Program-made: the position numbers and the translations under genes
Origin: Acanthochromis polyacanthus
Taxonomy: Eukaryota; Chordata; Actinopteri; Pomacentridae
DNA: 64,000 nt
Assembly (NCBI RefSeq): GCF_021347895.1
Contig: NC_067122.1
Span: 33,388,215-33,452,214 of the forward strand
Reading direction: 5' to 3'
The notes under the pieces: generated by a model
The model's database searches: none
What the model was told of the DNA's origin: nothing
The model's input: the letters and a program-made list of their open reading frames with translations, nothing else
Shown: one piece after another, positions 42,800 to 53,311 of the stretch
How positions within the stretch are numbered: the stretch's first letter is position 1
How the letters are laid out: every line of letters begins with the position of its first letter

Positions 42800-43156
42800 A
42801 ACACACAGGAAAAATGGCATAAGGGCATAATGTACTTGTTTGTCCAAACACATAATTCTGTATAGTAATGGAATTTACAATCCTTACCAAAGAGAGTATC
42901 AGATAACACCAATATACCAAACAAACTGTTTAGACTGTCACCTCAAGTACTGATGATTGAGAAGAAAGGCGATAAGACACTTTATTGCAAAGTTTCAGTG
43001 TCAATTGATTCATTTATACCATAATGTTAAACTGAGAGTAATATTTTTCTAGTTAAGGACTGTACAGACAATACTTGGAGGTAATAAACCTGACGGTCTG
43101 ACCAGCACAGGTCACAGCAAGTACACTATGCCCTTATGCCATTTTCCCTGTGTGTT
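42800..43156. mobile_element. inverted-repeat (MITE-like) element
   Basis: Arms of 39 bases, 42800-42838 and 43118-43156 (AACACACAGG..AAATGGCATAAGGGCATA.. and its complement), differ at two positions. The interior of 279 bases is non-coding. Both outer flanks are TATA-rich, which would suit a TA-target family, but no clean duplication was defined. Confidence 0.75.
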
Positions 43157-43159
43157 ATT

Positions 43160-43212
43160 TAATATATAATATATATTATATATCTATATAATATATAATA
43201 TATATATATATA
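43160..43212. repeat. AT/TATA simple repeat
   Basis: Runs of ATATAT and TATAATATA; low complexity. Confidence 0.9.
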
Positions 43213-43400
43213 CAATTTGAGGACCCTGAATTCCAAAATGCACTCTGCAATTTGTCAGAGATTTTAGAGCTACTCTATGGCCGTGCGGTCCTACACATCA
43301 AGTGGAAAACAGCATCTCAATCTGAAGAATATGACAACCAGTCTCTTGGCTATTCCAGTCTCTGGTCACTGTGAGCATGAACTCTTCAAGAAACCAGACA

Positions 43401-43454
43401 ATTGACATTCCCATGGAACATTGTATTCACATACATTTATGTACGATTTAGAAC
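43401..43454 (+). repeat. 54-base direct repeat flanking the tandem array, left
   Basis: ATTGACATTCCCATGGAACA through TTTAGAA recurs at 43934-43987 with one mismatch, on the other side of the 38-base array. Confidence 0.9.
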
Positions 43455-43908
43455 ATTTTGGATGACATACTAAACTATGATGTTTTTGGTGACATTTTGG
43501 ATGACATACTAAACTATGAAGTTTTTGTCACATTTTGGACAACATACGAAAATATGACATTTTACTGAAATTTTGGACGACATACTAAACTCTGACATTT
43601 TTGTCACATTTTGGACAACACACTAAACTATGACGTTTTTGTCACATTTTGGATGACATACTAAAAAACTATGACGTTTTTGTCAGTTTTTGGACAACAC
43701 ACTAAACTATGACGTTTTTGTCACATTTTGGATGACATACTAAACTATGATGTTTTTGTCACATTTTGGACGACATACTAAACTATGACATTTTTTTTCT
43801 CTCATTTTGGACAACAAACTAAACTATGACTTTTTTTCCACATTTCGGACGACACACTAAACTATGACGTTTCAGTTACATTTTGGACAACATACCAAAC
43901 TATGACTC
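43449..43908 (+). repeat. 38-base tandem array, about 12 units
   Basis: Unit is approximately TTTTGGACGACATACTAAAC followed by TATGACGTTTTTGTCACA. Units differ by scattered substitutions (GATGACATAC / GACAACACAC alternation) and small insertions. One or two further units lie at 44208-44266. Not coding. Confidence 0.95.
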
Positions 43909-43933
43909 AGAGAGCACAGACCTCCACCAAGGA

Positions 43934-43987
43934 TATTGACATTCCCATGGAACATTGTATTCACATACATTTATGTACAATTTAGAA
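43934..43987 (+). repeat. 54-base direct repeat flanking the tandem array, right
   Basis: Partner of 43401-43454, in the same orientation. The arrangement suggests that array and flank were one repeat unit, or that an unequal exchange duplicated them. Confidence 0.9.
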
Positions 43988-44249
43988 ATTGAAGTATTGT
44001 ATTGTATCTTCATGGAAACATAAGACATATATTTTCATGAACAATTTTATTGCATTCTTAATTAATCAACAGGGAGAGAGGAAAACAGGAAACCCATGCA
44101 GTAAAGGATAATGAGCTGAAATTGAACCTGCATCTCTGACACAATTCTGTTTACGAATCGCCTTCTTAACCAGTTGAGCTATCTGGACACCTTGTTCCAA
44201 TTTGTTGGACGACATACTAACCTATGATGTTTTTGTCATATTTTGGACC

Positions 44250-44462
44250 ACATACTAAACCACATACTAAAAAATTCAAAGTGATCCATAATCCAGGATC
44301 CTTTCCGGATTGTCACCAAAATTAAATCAGCTCTTCCTCTTACCATAGTCTACAGTCCCTGAAAATTTCATCTGAATCTGCCCAGGCGTTTTTGAGTTAT
44401 CTTGCTAACAGACAGACAGACGGACTCCGGGTGTCACATAACCTCCTTGGTGGAGGTAACAA
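44250..44462 (-). repeat. dispersed repeat, CCAAGGA-type, second copy
   Basis: On the minus strand: CTCCACCAAGGAGGTTATGT, GACGG/CTGTCTGTCTGTTAGC, ATAACTCAAAAACGCC, GATGAAATTTTCAGGGA, GACAATCCGGAAAGGATCC. Related to 14813-15030. Class unknown. Confidence 0.6.
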
Positions 44463-44469
44463 GGAATTG

Positions 44470-45060
44470 CTGGGAACATTCAGAGCTGTTCTGGACAAGT
44501 GCACACCAAAACTTCTCCAGCTGTACCATGCCCAAAAAGGAGCTTTTGGGAGGACATGGAAAATCTCTTGGAGAAACTTGACGATGAGGTTCAATGTTAA
44601 AAGTTTATTTAATTTTGGTTGGTCATTTGAAATTCTTTTGTTGTTTGCAAACTTTTCAAATTCTACTTCTGATGATGGTGGCTGTACTTGAGTTAATGTC
44701 ATTTATTGTTCATCTGTGCTGGTCTTGGTGAAAAGAATTCTACCTCATCTGATCTTGTATCTCCAATTTGTATAGAATGCACAGTGGATTTTAACCTGAC
44801 AAATAAAGCATGGAGAAAATGCAACTGAGAACTATGTATTTATTAAAATGCAGTTATTTATTTATTTGACTGTAGTTAAAAATGATCGTGGGGTTGATTA
44901 GCTTTTGGTAGTTCTGTGAATCACACTATTCAACTAATAAACAAGCATATACTGGCCAAATGAAGAATTAATAGTGACGATTCACAGAACAATGTAAATG
45001 AAACTGGTACAACAATGAAATATGACTAAGGACAATGAACTCGCAAATTGTTAAGACTAT
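44470..45060. other. non-coding DNA
   Basis: AT-rich sequence between repeats; the opposite-strand frames near 44392-44702 have no motif. Confidence 0.4.
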
Positions 45061-45067
45061 TAAGAAA

Positions 45068-45338
45068 AATTGTTTATACGCACAATTTTTCAGCATATGA
45101 CGTCAATTTTCGGTTAATGACCGTTAGAGTAACGTGAGCCTAGCGTACCGTCAGCATATGAGTAGTGTATGAGTAGCGTACGCATAGTGTATGTCAGCGT
45201 ATGTGATGTGATGTGTATTTGAGTTGGACGTATACCGACGTATGAGTAATGTATATCAGTGTACCTCCGATGTATGTGGAACGTCAGCCTAACGTATGAG
45301 GAGCGTACACAGCGGGGGGTATAAAATTCTCAATTGAA
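45068..45338. mobile_element. outer Harbinger copy, left remnant
   Basis: Matches the left subterminal region of the copy at 4341 (from TTGTTTATACGCAC onward), lacking about 45 terminal bases, and ends with GGGGGGTATAAAATTC, the promoter of the MADF gene. It is split from its right part (48266-48478) by the inner Harbinger. Confidence 0.75.
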
Positions 45339-45777
45339 GGTGCTGTCACACTCTAGCGTATAGAGCCAGCGTATGAGGAACGTATGGACTTTTTGGGCAT
45401 ACGCTGACATACGCTGAAACACGCTAGGGGTATGCTGGAATACGTTTCGACTACGCCAGGGTACGTCAGTGTATGCTGATGTACGCTGATGGCCAAAATT
45501 TTTTTTGAACATGCACAAAAATTTTCAGCGTATGTCGACATATGAATTTTACGCTCCTCATATGTTCCTCATACGCTGAACACGCTAGAGGTACGCTGAA
45601 GGTACGTTACTCATACGTCGAGTACGCTTCTCATATGTTGAAATTGAGTGGGTCAGGAAACCTAGCGTCAGAGGAGCGTATAATGAACGTGTGTCTGACG
45701 TGTGTCTAAATAATGTCTAACGTTATGACGGTAGTCCTAACAACAGTCTAACGTACTCAACTTATGCCTAATGTGTT

Positions 45778-46286
45778 TTGAGCATACAGTCAACTTATCC
45801 CATGCGTATTACATGCATATTTCCAGCGTATGGGGGGTATGTAAAGTCTCACATTTCCAAATCTGTATCAGTTTGTACCAGCAGTTCAGAGACGGAGGTT
45901 GCTGTGCTGCAACATCACCAAGATTTGTTACAGTTGGCAGTTGAGTATGCTAGACACAGAAGAAGAAGGCGTAGAATGAGACGTGCAATCTGGGTGAAAC
46001 CTTGGATTGGAAGGCGGCGTCAATTTGGCCTTTATGACCAGCTTATGGTTGAATTGAGAAATGAAGATCAGAAAGCCTTCCTACGCATCCCTCCAGAAAT
46101 GTATGATGAACTGCTGGACAGGGTTGGTCCCAACATCACCAGGCAACATACTTGATACAGGGAACGCCTGGAGCCTGGACTGAAGCTTGCATTGACTCTG
46201 CGGCATCTTGCATCTCGAAGCAGTTATTCCACAATGCAGTATGGGTGGCGTGTCCCCCATAACACACAGTCAGTGATTGTATGATC
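45778..46286 (+). pseudogene. Harbinger transposase, truncated
   Basis: Same N-terminal block as the copy at 4449-4943: Arg-rich run, WVKPWIGRRRQFG, YDQLMVELRNED, PEMYDELLDRVGPNIT. A stop (TGA, near 46154) follows RQHT, then the frame reads on with LEPGLKLALTLRHLAS and YGWRVPHNTQSVIV before a final stop at about 46281. DDE residues are absent. A probable ATG is at 45976. The promoter-like GGGGGGTATGTAAAG lies at 45832-45846. Confidence 0.85.
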
Positions 46287-46575
46287 CCCCCCCCCATTCA
46301 ATAAACACATTGGTTGGGAAGTTATGTTTATCATATATATTATTAGGCACAACATGGGGACCACATGTAGTCTTAATGTTCAATACCAAAACTGGCCACC
46401 ATTGGGTAGCTCCGCACACAAAGTGTGTGTAGTAAGTATCACTAAAATCACAGTTCACAGTTCACTTGACAGTTCATTTTCCACAGCCACAGCCCTGGCA
46501 TTCACTGACTGCTTTGTTGTGAAGGTGGTGTGTTAATGTCATCGTCCACCAGGTCAGAGGGTGATGCCAGCATGG
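46287..46575. other. intergenic part of the Harbinger element
   Basis: A poly-C run, AATAAA-like signals and non-coding sequence between the two converging genes. It probably holds both 3' ends and the junction of the internal deletion. Confidence 0.5.
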
Positions 46576-47883
46576 TCATGTCCCCCACACATGACCATGG
46601 TACTGGTCAACTGACCCAAACGACGGGGCAGAACTTGGCCGGTGTGGAGGCTGTTGTGCAGGTGCAAGCACAGGTGCAGGTCCAGGTGCAGGAGCAGTGG
46701 CAGTGGCAGCTGGCAGGTCTTCATTATCACTGTCTTCCATCAGCTCAGACAGCAGCCGGTTGATGCTTGACCTTGCCTTCTTGTAGCTGACCTTGGGCAT
46801 GGTCATCAGACTGTCCCTGACATAGTTGGCAAAGGCTACCCTGGCTGTCATTGGCTGCTGCTGAGCTTTGGTGAAGTCCTTGAGAATGCTGCCAAACTCT
46901 GCCACTCTCTTCTCCAGGGATTGCAGAATGTCACTCTCAACATCCTTCTGCCTCTTTCTGCCAGTTGAGGAGGTTGAAGATTGGGTACCAGCAGCAGCCT
47001 CATCTTGCCCCACTTGCAGCTCAGCACATGCAGTCTCAGCAGCCTCCAAGTTTCCCCTGTGCTGCTGGAAAGTTTGCTTCACCTGCAAAGACAGAACAAT
47101 AAGACATCATAAGTATAATTCAGTCAGTGGCATAGCACAAAATCTGAAACATATTAAAGCATAATATGTACATAATATGTACCTGAAAAAGAAGTCATGT
47201 TATAGCACATAAAATATGAAAAAAGTAAAATATTGTACTTACACTTTGAATTGGCTCTGGTCTGTGGCAGGTCACTCCTTTCAGGAAGGAAAACTTGGTG
47301 TCGATCCAATCCTCCCTCTGTGTGAAGATCACACCAGGATCCCAACTCTTTTTCTTGTCAAGGCATGTGTTGGTGTCTGTCAGTGATCTGAACCACCCCT
47401 GCATAGTTTCAGAAGACCTATCCATTAATTCAGCCTGCTCCTGCCATAACTTTTCTTTCTTGTCCTTCCTCCTATAGTCAGTCAATTTCACATACCAGAG
47501 AATTGGATTATCGCTGATAAAGTCCAACATCTGGTCCTCCTCAGCAAAATTCAAACTGAATTCACTCTTCTTGGCCCTCTGCTTCTTCTTTTGTGTTTGG
47601 AGGATGTGGCAGCAGCCCTGCAGGAATGTGAGGATGCTGGAGAAGATTCCCTGGAGCCTTCCCGGGGAATTGGAGAGACTGACACTGCATCTGAGGTATC
47701 ACCACCAGTATCTTCTGAAGGACCAGCTTGCTGAGGAGGAGGAGGAGGAAGGATGACATCTGGCTCAGGATCAGGATCGGCAGCAGCAGCAGCAGGTGCA
47801 GGTTGTGGTGCAGGCCCAGGTGCAGATGGAGAAGGAGGGGGAACATCAGCTGGCTTGACTTTCGAGGCCCGGCGTTTTCGCAT
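46576..47883 (-). CDS. MADF-domain DNA-binding protein of the Harbinger element, two exons
   Basis: Exon 1 (47883-47243): basic N-terminus MRKRRASKVKP, a Pro/Ala-rich linker, Ser-rich and KHKRRSRGP basic stretch, then the MADF domain MLDFISDNPILWYVKLTDYR, KKEKLWQEQAE, MQGWFRSLTDTNTC. Intron 47083-47242 has GTAAGT donor and TTTGCAG acceptor and keeps phase. Exon 2 (47082-46576): VKQTFQQHRG, acidic and Gln-rich, then a BESS-like tail FANYVRDSLMTM and SSINRLLSELM. The frame changes by one between KHKRRSRGP and KSEFSLNFAEEDQ near 47570, so one frameshift or a further small intron exists. Such partners recruit transposase to ends and to the nucleus. TATA box TATAAAA at 47936-47942; the GTG frame start at 47934 is too near the TATA box, so I chose ATG 47883. 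Confidence 0.8.
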
Positions 47884-47935
47884 CTTGACAGCTTGAAGTC
47901 TACTGGCGGAATGACGAAATTCGCGCGCTGCCACC

Positions 47936-47950
47936 TTTTATACCCCCCGG
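47936..47950 (-). promoter_or_regulatory. TATA-type promoter core of the MADF gene
   Basis: On the minus strand: CCGGGGGGTATAAAAGG. The same G6-TATAAA core occurs in the outer copy (45313-45326) and before the transposase (45832-45846; 4900-4916 minus). Confidence 0.65.
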
Positions 47951-48265
47951 TGTGTACGCTCCTCATACGTTAGGCTGACATTATGCATACGTCGAAGGTA
48001 CGCTGATATACGTTACTCATACGTCGGTATACGTCCAACTCAAATACACATCACATCACATACGCTCACATATGCTCACATACGCTCAGCGTACGCTACT
48101 CATATGCTACTCATACGCTGATGGTACGCTAGGCTCATGTTACTCTAATGGTCATTAACCGAAAATCGACCTCATACGCTGAAAAGTTGTGCCTATAAAC
48201 AATTTTTCGAAATATGCGATACGTTCCTCATACGCTGGCTCTATAAGCTGGAGTGTGACAGCGCC

Positions 48266-48478
48266 TTAACGTACCTTCAGCGTACCTCTAGCGTGTTCAA
48301 CGTATGAGGAATGTATGAGGAGCGTAAAATTCATATGTCAGCATACGCTGAAAATTTTTATGCATGTTCAAAAAAAATTTTGGCCGTCAGCATACATCAG
48401 CGTACACCGACGTACCCCGGCGTAGTCGAAACATATTCCAGCGTACCCCTAGCGTGTTTCAGCGTATGTCAGCGTCTA
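48266..48478. mobile_element. outer Harbinger copy, right remnant
   Basis: Matches 5130-5325 of the first Harbinger (GTACCTTCAGCGTACCTC.. to CAGCGTATGTCAGCGT) and then stops at the LINE at 48479, missing its terminal repeat. Together with 45068-45338 it is an older element invaded in the opposite orientation. Confidence 0.75.
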
Positions 48479-49705
48479 CCGATGTTTTGTTGTTCACTGA
48501 GGCAGATGTGAAGTGGATGATCCATGTTGGTCAGAATGGCCTCCATCTTGCTCAGTGCCCGTCTCTCCACCTCATCCTCCAATGTGTTCAATCTGATTCC
48601 AACTACAAAACCAGCTTTTTTAATCAGTTTGTTCAGACGCCTTGCCTCCTTCTGTTTTATACTGCCTTCCCAGCAGACTGCAGCATAAAACAGGACACCT
48701 GCTACCACAGACTGATAAAACATCTGCAGCATCTTACTGCAGATATCTAGTGATCGAAGTCTTCTGAGGCAATAAAGTCGGCTCTGGCCCTTTTTGTAGA
48801 TGAAGTCTACGTTTTTAGACCAGTCCAACTTATTATCAAGGTGGACACCTAAATATTTATATGATGTCACCACCTCGATGTCCACGCCACAAGTGTTCAC
48901 TGGCTGAAGAGGGGGTTTGGATCTGCGGAAATCTATGATCATTTCCTTTGTCTTTCAGGTGTTGAGTAGCAGGCAGTTTTTGTGACTCCAGTCACTGAGG
49001 GCACTTATCAGATCTCTGTATTCAGCTTCATGTCCATTTCTAATACATGCCATGATAGCGGTGTCATCAGAGTATTTCTGAATGTGGCAGGACTCAGTGC
49101 TGTATTTGAAGTCAGATGGATACAGTGTGAACAGGAATGGAGCGCCAGGACTGCTCATTAATGTCCCAGAAACACAGTTCCCCAGCCTGACAAACTGTGG
49201 CCTTCCTGTCAGGTAATCTCTGTTCCAAGAAACACAGGAAGGATCCACTCCCATCTCTGTGAGCTTGTCTTTGAGGATGGTGGGTTGGATGGAGTTGAAT
49301 GCATTTGAAAAATCAAAGAACATGATTCTCACATAAACTCCAGGTTCCTCCAGATGAGACAGGGCACGGTGAAGCATGAAGAGGAAGGCATCATCCACTC
49401 CAATGTGTTCTTTGTATGCAAACTGCAAGGAATCGAGTTTGTCTTTGACCTCAAGCCTCAGGAGACGTAAAACCAGCCGCTCCAGAGTTTTCATGATGTG
49501 TGAGGTCAGAGCAATAGGTCTGTAGTCATTTAGTTCAGCTGGACATTTGATTTTTGGTACCGGTGAAATACAGGATGTTTTCGATAGAGCAGGCACCTGC
49601 TCCAGCTGTAGACTCAGGTTGAAGATCCTGTGGAGAGATTGACACAGTTGTGCAGCACAGTCTTTAAGCAGTCTTGGACATACATCATGTGGGCCAGCTG
49701 CCTTA
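48479..49705 (-). pseudogene. CR1/Rex1-like LINE reverse transcriptase
   Basis: Two minus-strand frames, 49596-48955 and 48942-48469, read in sequence: ISPVPKIKCPAELNDYRPIA, IMFFDFSNAFNSIQP (motif A), LTGRPQFVRLG, a shortened motif B (TLMSSPGAPFLFTLYPSDF, lacking the QGxxLSP part), KYSDDTAIM (motif C, Ala to Ser), then a stop at LLLNT and KTKEMIIDFRRSKPP, YKYLGVHLDN, LRRLRSLDICSKML. The C-terminal end HPLHICLSEQQN..GRR joins the Harbinger remnant. It is a different lineage from 21727-23226 (low identity). Confidence 0.85.
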
Positions 49706-51150
49706 TATTACACCTACGTTATTATCATAATACCCAACACACAAAAAGTCGTCAAAACTTTATTTTTCAAATTTATTTTTGATTTAAATCATCTTTGACA
49801 GGATATACAACCACCTATGGCAGATTGTGCTGAAGCACCACAAAGTTGCTCAGTTCAGTATTGTTTAACCCATGTTACTAGACCGATCAGTGAGTTTCAG
49901 TTTGTGTTGATGCCCATTGAAAATCAGTATGTAAGAGGGTAATCAAGTGAAGCTTGAAGATTAGTGAACCAAGTGCACTGAAGCTAAGAGTGACTATGTG
50001 GGGGAAAAAACAATGTTTTGTGATGAGGCGGAGAACTCTGTTTCACAAAGACATCTGTTCAGTGTACTTCAACAGAAGACTGCAATTTGATGACAATCTC
50101 TGTTACTTTAGACATGGCTTTACACTTCAGACAGACAGGCTTCTACAACTGTCAAACTATTTTTGCTACACAGGCAGTGGGTCATCTATAGCAGTTCAAC
50201 CAGGGGACTTGCTGAAGTGCCCCCAACTCAGATATATATTTTTTTCAGCTTACACATCTCTGTCCTGTGAGGGGAGACTCTTCACATCCAGGATCACCAC
50301 TCCCATTTCAAATGATTGCCATGTACCACACTTGATACCTCTGTCAAGACCCCCAGTCCCCTCCCACTGACCCACATGGTCAACACCGTATTAGCTACAA
50401 AAGCCGCAATAAATTCACCTTTTCTACTTTCTGACAAACTAATAGCCATGCCTCCACCATCCTGTCATCAATACAAAATGATATTCTACTGGAATTAAAC
50501 TTGACTTTAAAGACCAATGTCATAAGCTGGACTCAGTGCAGAAAGTTTATGTGTGAGTACATCTGATTTTATAGTAACTGCTTAGGAGTTTACCTTCAGG
50601 TATCTCTTCCAATAAGTATACGACTTCAATTAGAATAACAGGCAGGTGACAGATCACTTTGTTTCTCCAGCCTAAAAAGTGAGGTGAGAAAATAAACAAC
50701 ATGTCCATATTATAAAATATATCAAGAATCATGCTTTCATTTCATGTTTGTTATACAGCTGGCCATATCTGCTCAGTCAGTTATGAAATAAGGAGCTGAT
50801 GCCCAGTAATGAAAGTACTGGGGAATGTTACAGTTTTGAATTGTTTGACATTTAGCAGTATGAAGTAGGGGTTTACCTATCTCTGTCAGTCTTTTCTGGC
50901 AACTTCTGACAAAATTAAGGTCAACAAATAAACTAAACTATACTGAGTAAGGGGAATTAGCCTTTTCTCGATAATGATTAGTATTTTAAATTACTTATTA
51001 ATGAGTGACTGAGAGCATACACACACATTTCCAGGTTTTAAAGGACTTGAAATCCTGAACACAACATAGAAATATTTCATTGTCTTTTCAACTTACAAGG
51101 AGAATCTAAATCAATAGATTTGTCTGTTTGTTTGTTTTGTGTTTGACTGT
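49706..51150. other. non-coding DNA
   Basis: About 1.4 kb with no recognised domain. The 138-codon frame at 49954-50370 shows no motif and is not supported as a gene. Confidence 0.4.
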
Positions 51151-51688
51151 GCAACCATCAGAGGTGGGTAGAGCAGCCAAAAATTGAACTCAAGTAAGAA
51201 TAACGTTACTTCAGAATAATATCACTCAAGTAGAAGTAAAAAGTAGTCATCCAAAAAATTACTCAAGTAAGAGTGAAAAAGTATTTGGTGAAAAAACAAC
51301 TCAAGTACTAAGTAACTGTTTGATTGTAATGTCCAATTTAATTATTATTTTTTGTTTAGAAATGATGAGATCAGACAGACAAAGATGTAAACCAGTGTGC
51401 AAATTCTGGTATTTCCAAATAATGAAATTAACAAATTGCAAAAATAAATAACATCTTCACAAAATGACAAATTAAGGCAAAAGAAACACAAATTTCTCAA
51501 CCTTAGTTTTTGACAACATAAAGCATTTAAAACAAATACCTGTAGTAAGGTAACGTTTGTATGTTTGACCAGTGCAAACTACTTCCAGTGACAAGACATA
51601 CTGTATTTCACTTCCCTCCAAATGGCACAGGCTCAGCAGATAGAAAATAACAGTACAACTCGGCCTGGCCTGAAAATTCGAATATTCT

Positions 51689-52106
51689 GTCGCGGCGGCC
51701 GCAAACGCCAATGGACAGCTTAGATCGTCATGAATCCGCCGAATCTAAGCTGTCAATCTGCGTTTGCGGCCGCCGCTGCGGCCGGATGTCCGGCGGCCGC
51801 GGTGGCGGCCGCAAACGCCGATGGACAGCTTAGATCGTCATTAATCCGACGAATTTGCATAGGAATTTAAAGAATGTCCGGCGGCTGCGGCGGCGGCGGC
51901 TGCGGCCGCGGCGGCGGCCGCAAACGCCAATGGACAGCTTAGATCGTCATGAATCCGCCGGTATAAACCACTTTCAGATGTGATTACCACAGCCGGTTTC
52001 GTTCGTGGTGAGCTGCACGAAAAACATGACGACATCGTGTTGGTGCGCACGAAACCGAAACAAAAACTTACGTCACAGTTTCACGAATCCCCGTGAGATC
52101 GGGTTG
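51689..52106. mobile_element. foldback-family element, 5' end lost
   Basis: GC-rich modules (CGCAAACGCCAATGGACAGC, TTAGATCGTCATGAATCCGC) lead into the right arm ending GTGAGATCGGGTTG. The left arm is missing: the sequence starts inside the core. Right flank GTCCTTG would be the duplication. It is highly similar to 20640-21060. Confidence 0.85.
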
Positions 52107-52365
52107 GTCCTTGTGGTGGTATCCAAATATTAATGTAGAGATTGGAATATTTGAACCCCATCCCCCCACCCCCCGCTGTATCACGCGGATCTATCGTGTT
52201 AGTAAACAGAAGACAAATGCCGAAGATATCCATGCTAATACTATGCTAATGTTGTCGGACTCCGAAGCAAGAGCAAACTTCTTGAAAATGCCCCCGTTTT
52301 TTTCACTCCCTGTCTGCTACGTGTGTAGAGTTTGTGCCGTTATGCCACCACAGTTCATATGTGGT

Positions 52366-52970
52366 CAGTGTTGCCAACTTAGCGACTTTCTCGCTAAATC
52401 TAGCGACTTTCCAAAGCCTCCTGGTGACTTATTTTTGTCAAAAGTGACTAGCGACAAATCTAGCGACTTTTTCTGGTGTTTTCGAGACTCTGACATGAAA
52501 GATCGGAATGTTCTGCAGTTACTGTCCTCAACAAACCGCAGGTGCTGCTGTGAGCTCCTCCCCGTCCCAAAGCACTCACAGGTGGTCCGTGTATGAGCCC
52601 TGCAGCATCCCAGTGTCCGTTTAGAGGAGACCCACATCACTCTGCGGCCAGACAGCAGATGAATCGTGCATGCGCAAAGTCGCTGCAGATCCCGTCCTGG
52701 CTTTAAGAGGGGATGTAAATGAAAATGTTTCTTCACTATCATACTGAAATAAAACACTGCATTTAGCCTCTAGTACAAAAACATATTTTGGTTGTTTTAT
52801 ACTCACTTTTTGGTCTCTTCCACAACGTTATTCCTCTGTGTTACAACATTGATTACAATTACATGCAAAATGGGAATTATGCAAATTAGGTGATGACGTC
52901 ATTTAGCGACTTCTAGCGACTTTTCGGACAGCCAATAGCTATTTTTCTTACTGAGGAGTTGGCTACACTG
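52366..52970. mobile_element. hAT-like MITE, 605 bases
   Basis: Starts CAGTGTTGCCAACTTAGCGA and ends AGTTGGCTACACTG. Exact 8-base duplication TATGTGGT at 52358-52365 and 52971-52978. Subterminal TAGCGACTTT motifs occur four or more times on each side. No intact frame. Confidence 0.9.
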
Positions 52971-53311
52971 TATGTGGTCATGCGACTGCAGAGTGACGTC
53001 TGGTCAAACAGAGTCACGTGATGATTGTTGCTTCGTCTGATTGGTGAAACACAGTCATGTGGTAGATCCACTGGGGGCATCTCTCCAGCAAAATACTTCA
53101 TATCTAACGTGGTAAATAAAAATGTAACAAGTCCAGTGTAGCCCAGTGTAACGGACTAAGAGTAGTGTTTCTTCTTGACAAATCTATTCAAGTAAGAGTA
53201 AAAAGTATGGCAGAGTAAAACTACTCTCAGAAGTACATTTTTTAAAAAGTTACTCAAGTAAATTTAACAGAGTACATGTAATTTGTTACTACCTGGCAAC
53301 CATGCATTTAA

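Larger units (their letters stand above)
45339..48265. mobile_element. two-gene PIF/Harbinger transposon (inner copy)
   Basis: Ends GGTGCTGTCACACTCTAGCG and (inverted) GGCGCTGTCACACTCCAGC, with CGTATGAG-type subterminal arrays at both sides. It encodes, facing each other, a truncated transposase (plus strand, left) and a MADF-domain protein (minus strand, right), the two-protein layout of Harbinger elements. Flanks GAA at left and TTA/TAA at right are not an exact duplication. The transposase catalytic half was deleted near 46285, so the element is not autonomous. Confidence 0.85.
51159..53295. mobile_element. hAT-like non-autonomous element with 8-base target duplication
   Basis: The left end is CAGAGGTGGGTAGAGCAGCC, with CTCAAGTAAGAG-type subterminal repeats that recur near the right end (AAGTAAGAGTAAAAAGTA, TTACTCAAGTAAATTTAAC). 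The right end CTACCTG is a shortened form of the expected CTACCCACCTCTG. An exact GCAACCAT lies at 51151-51158 and 53296-53303. No transposase. It contains the foldback copy (51689-52106) and a second hAT-like MITE (52366-52970). Confidence 0.8.

Noticed and set aside
43449..43908. CRISPR array
   Set aside because: Units are contiguous tandem repeats without unique spacers, and the genome is eukaryotic.
49954..50370. 138-codon plus-strand frame
   Set aside because: No domain, no splice context, composition like surrounding DNA.
52093..52596. 167-codon plus-strand frame
   Set aside because: Crosses the boundary between hAT-like element and MITE; no motif.
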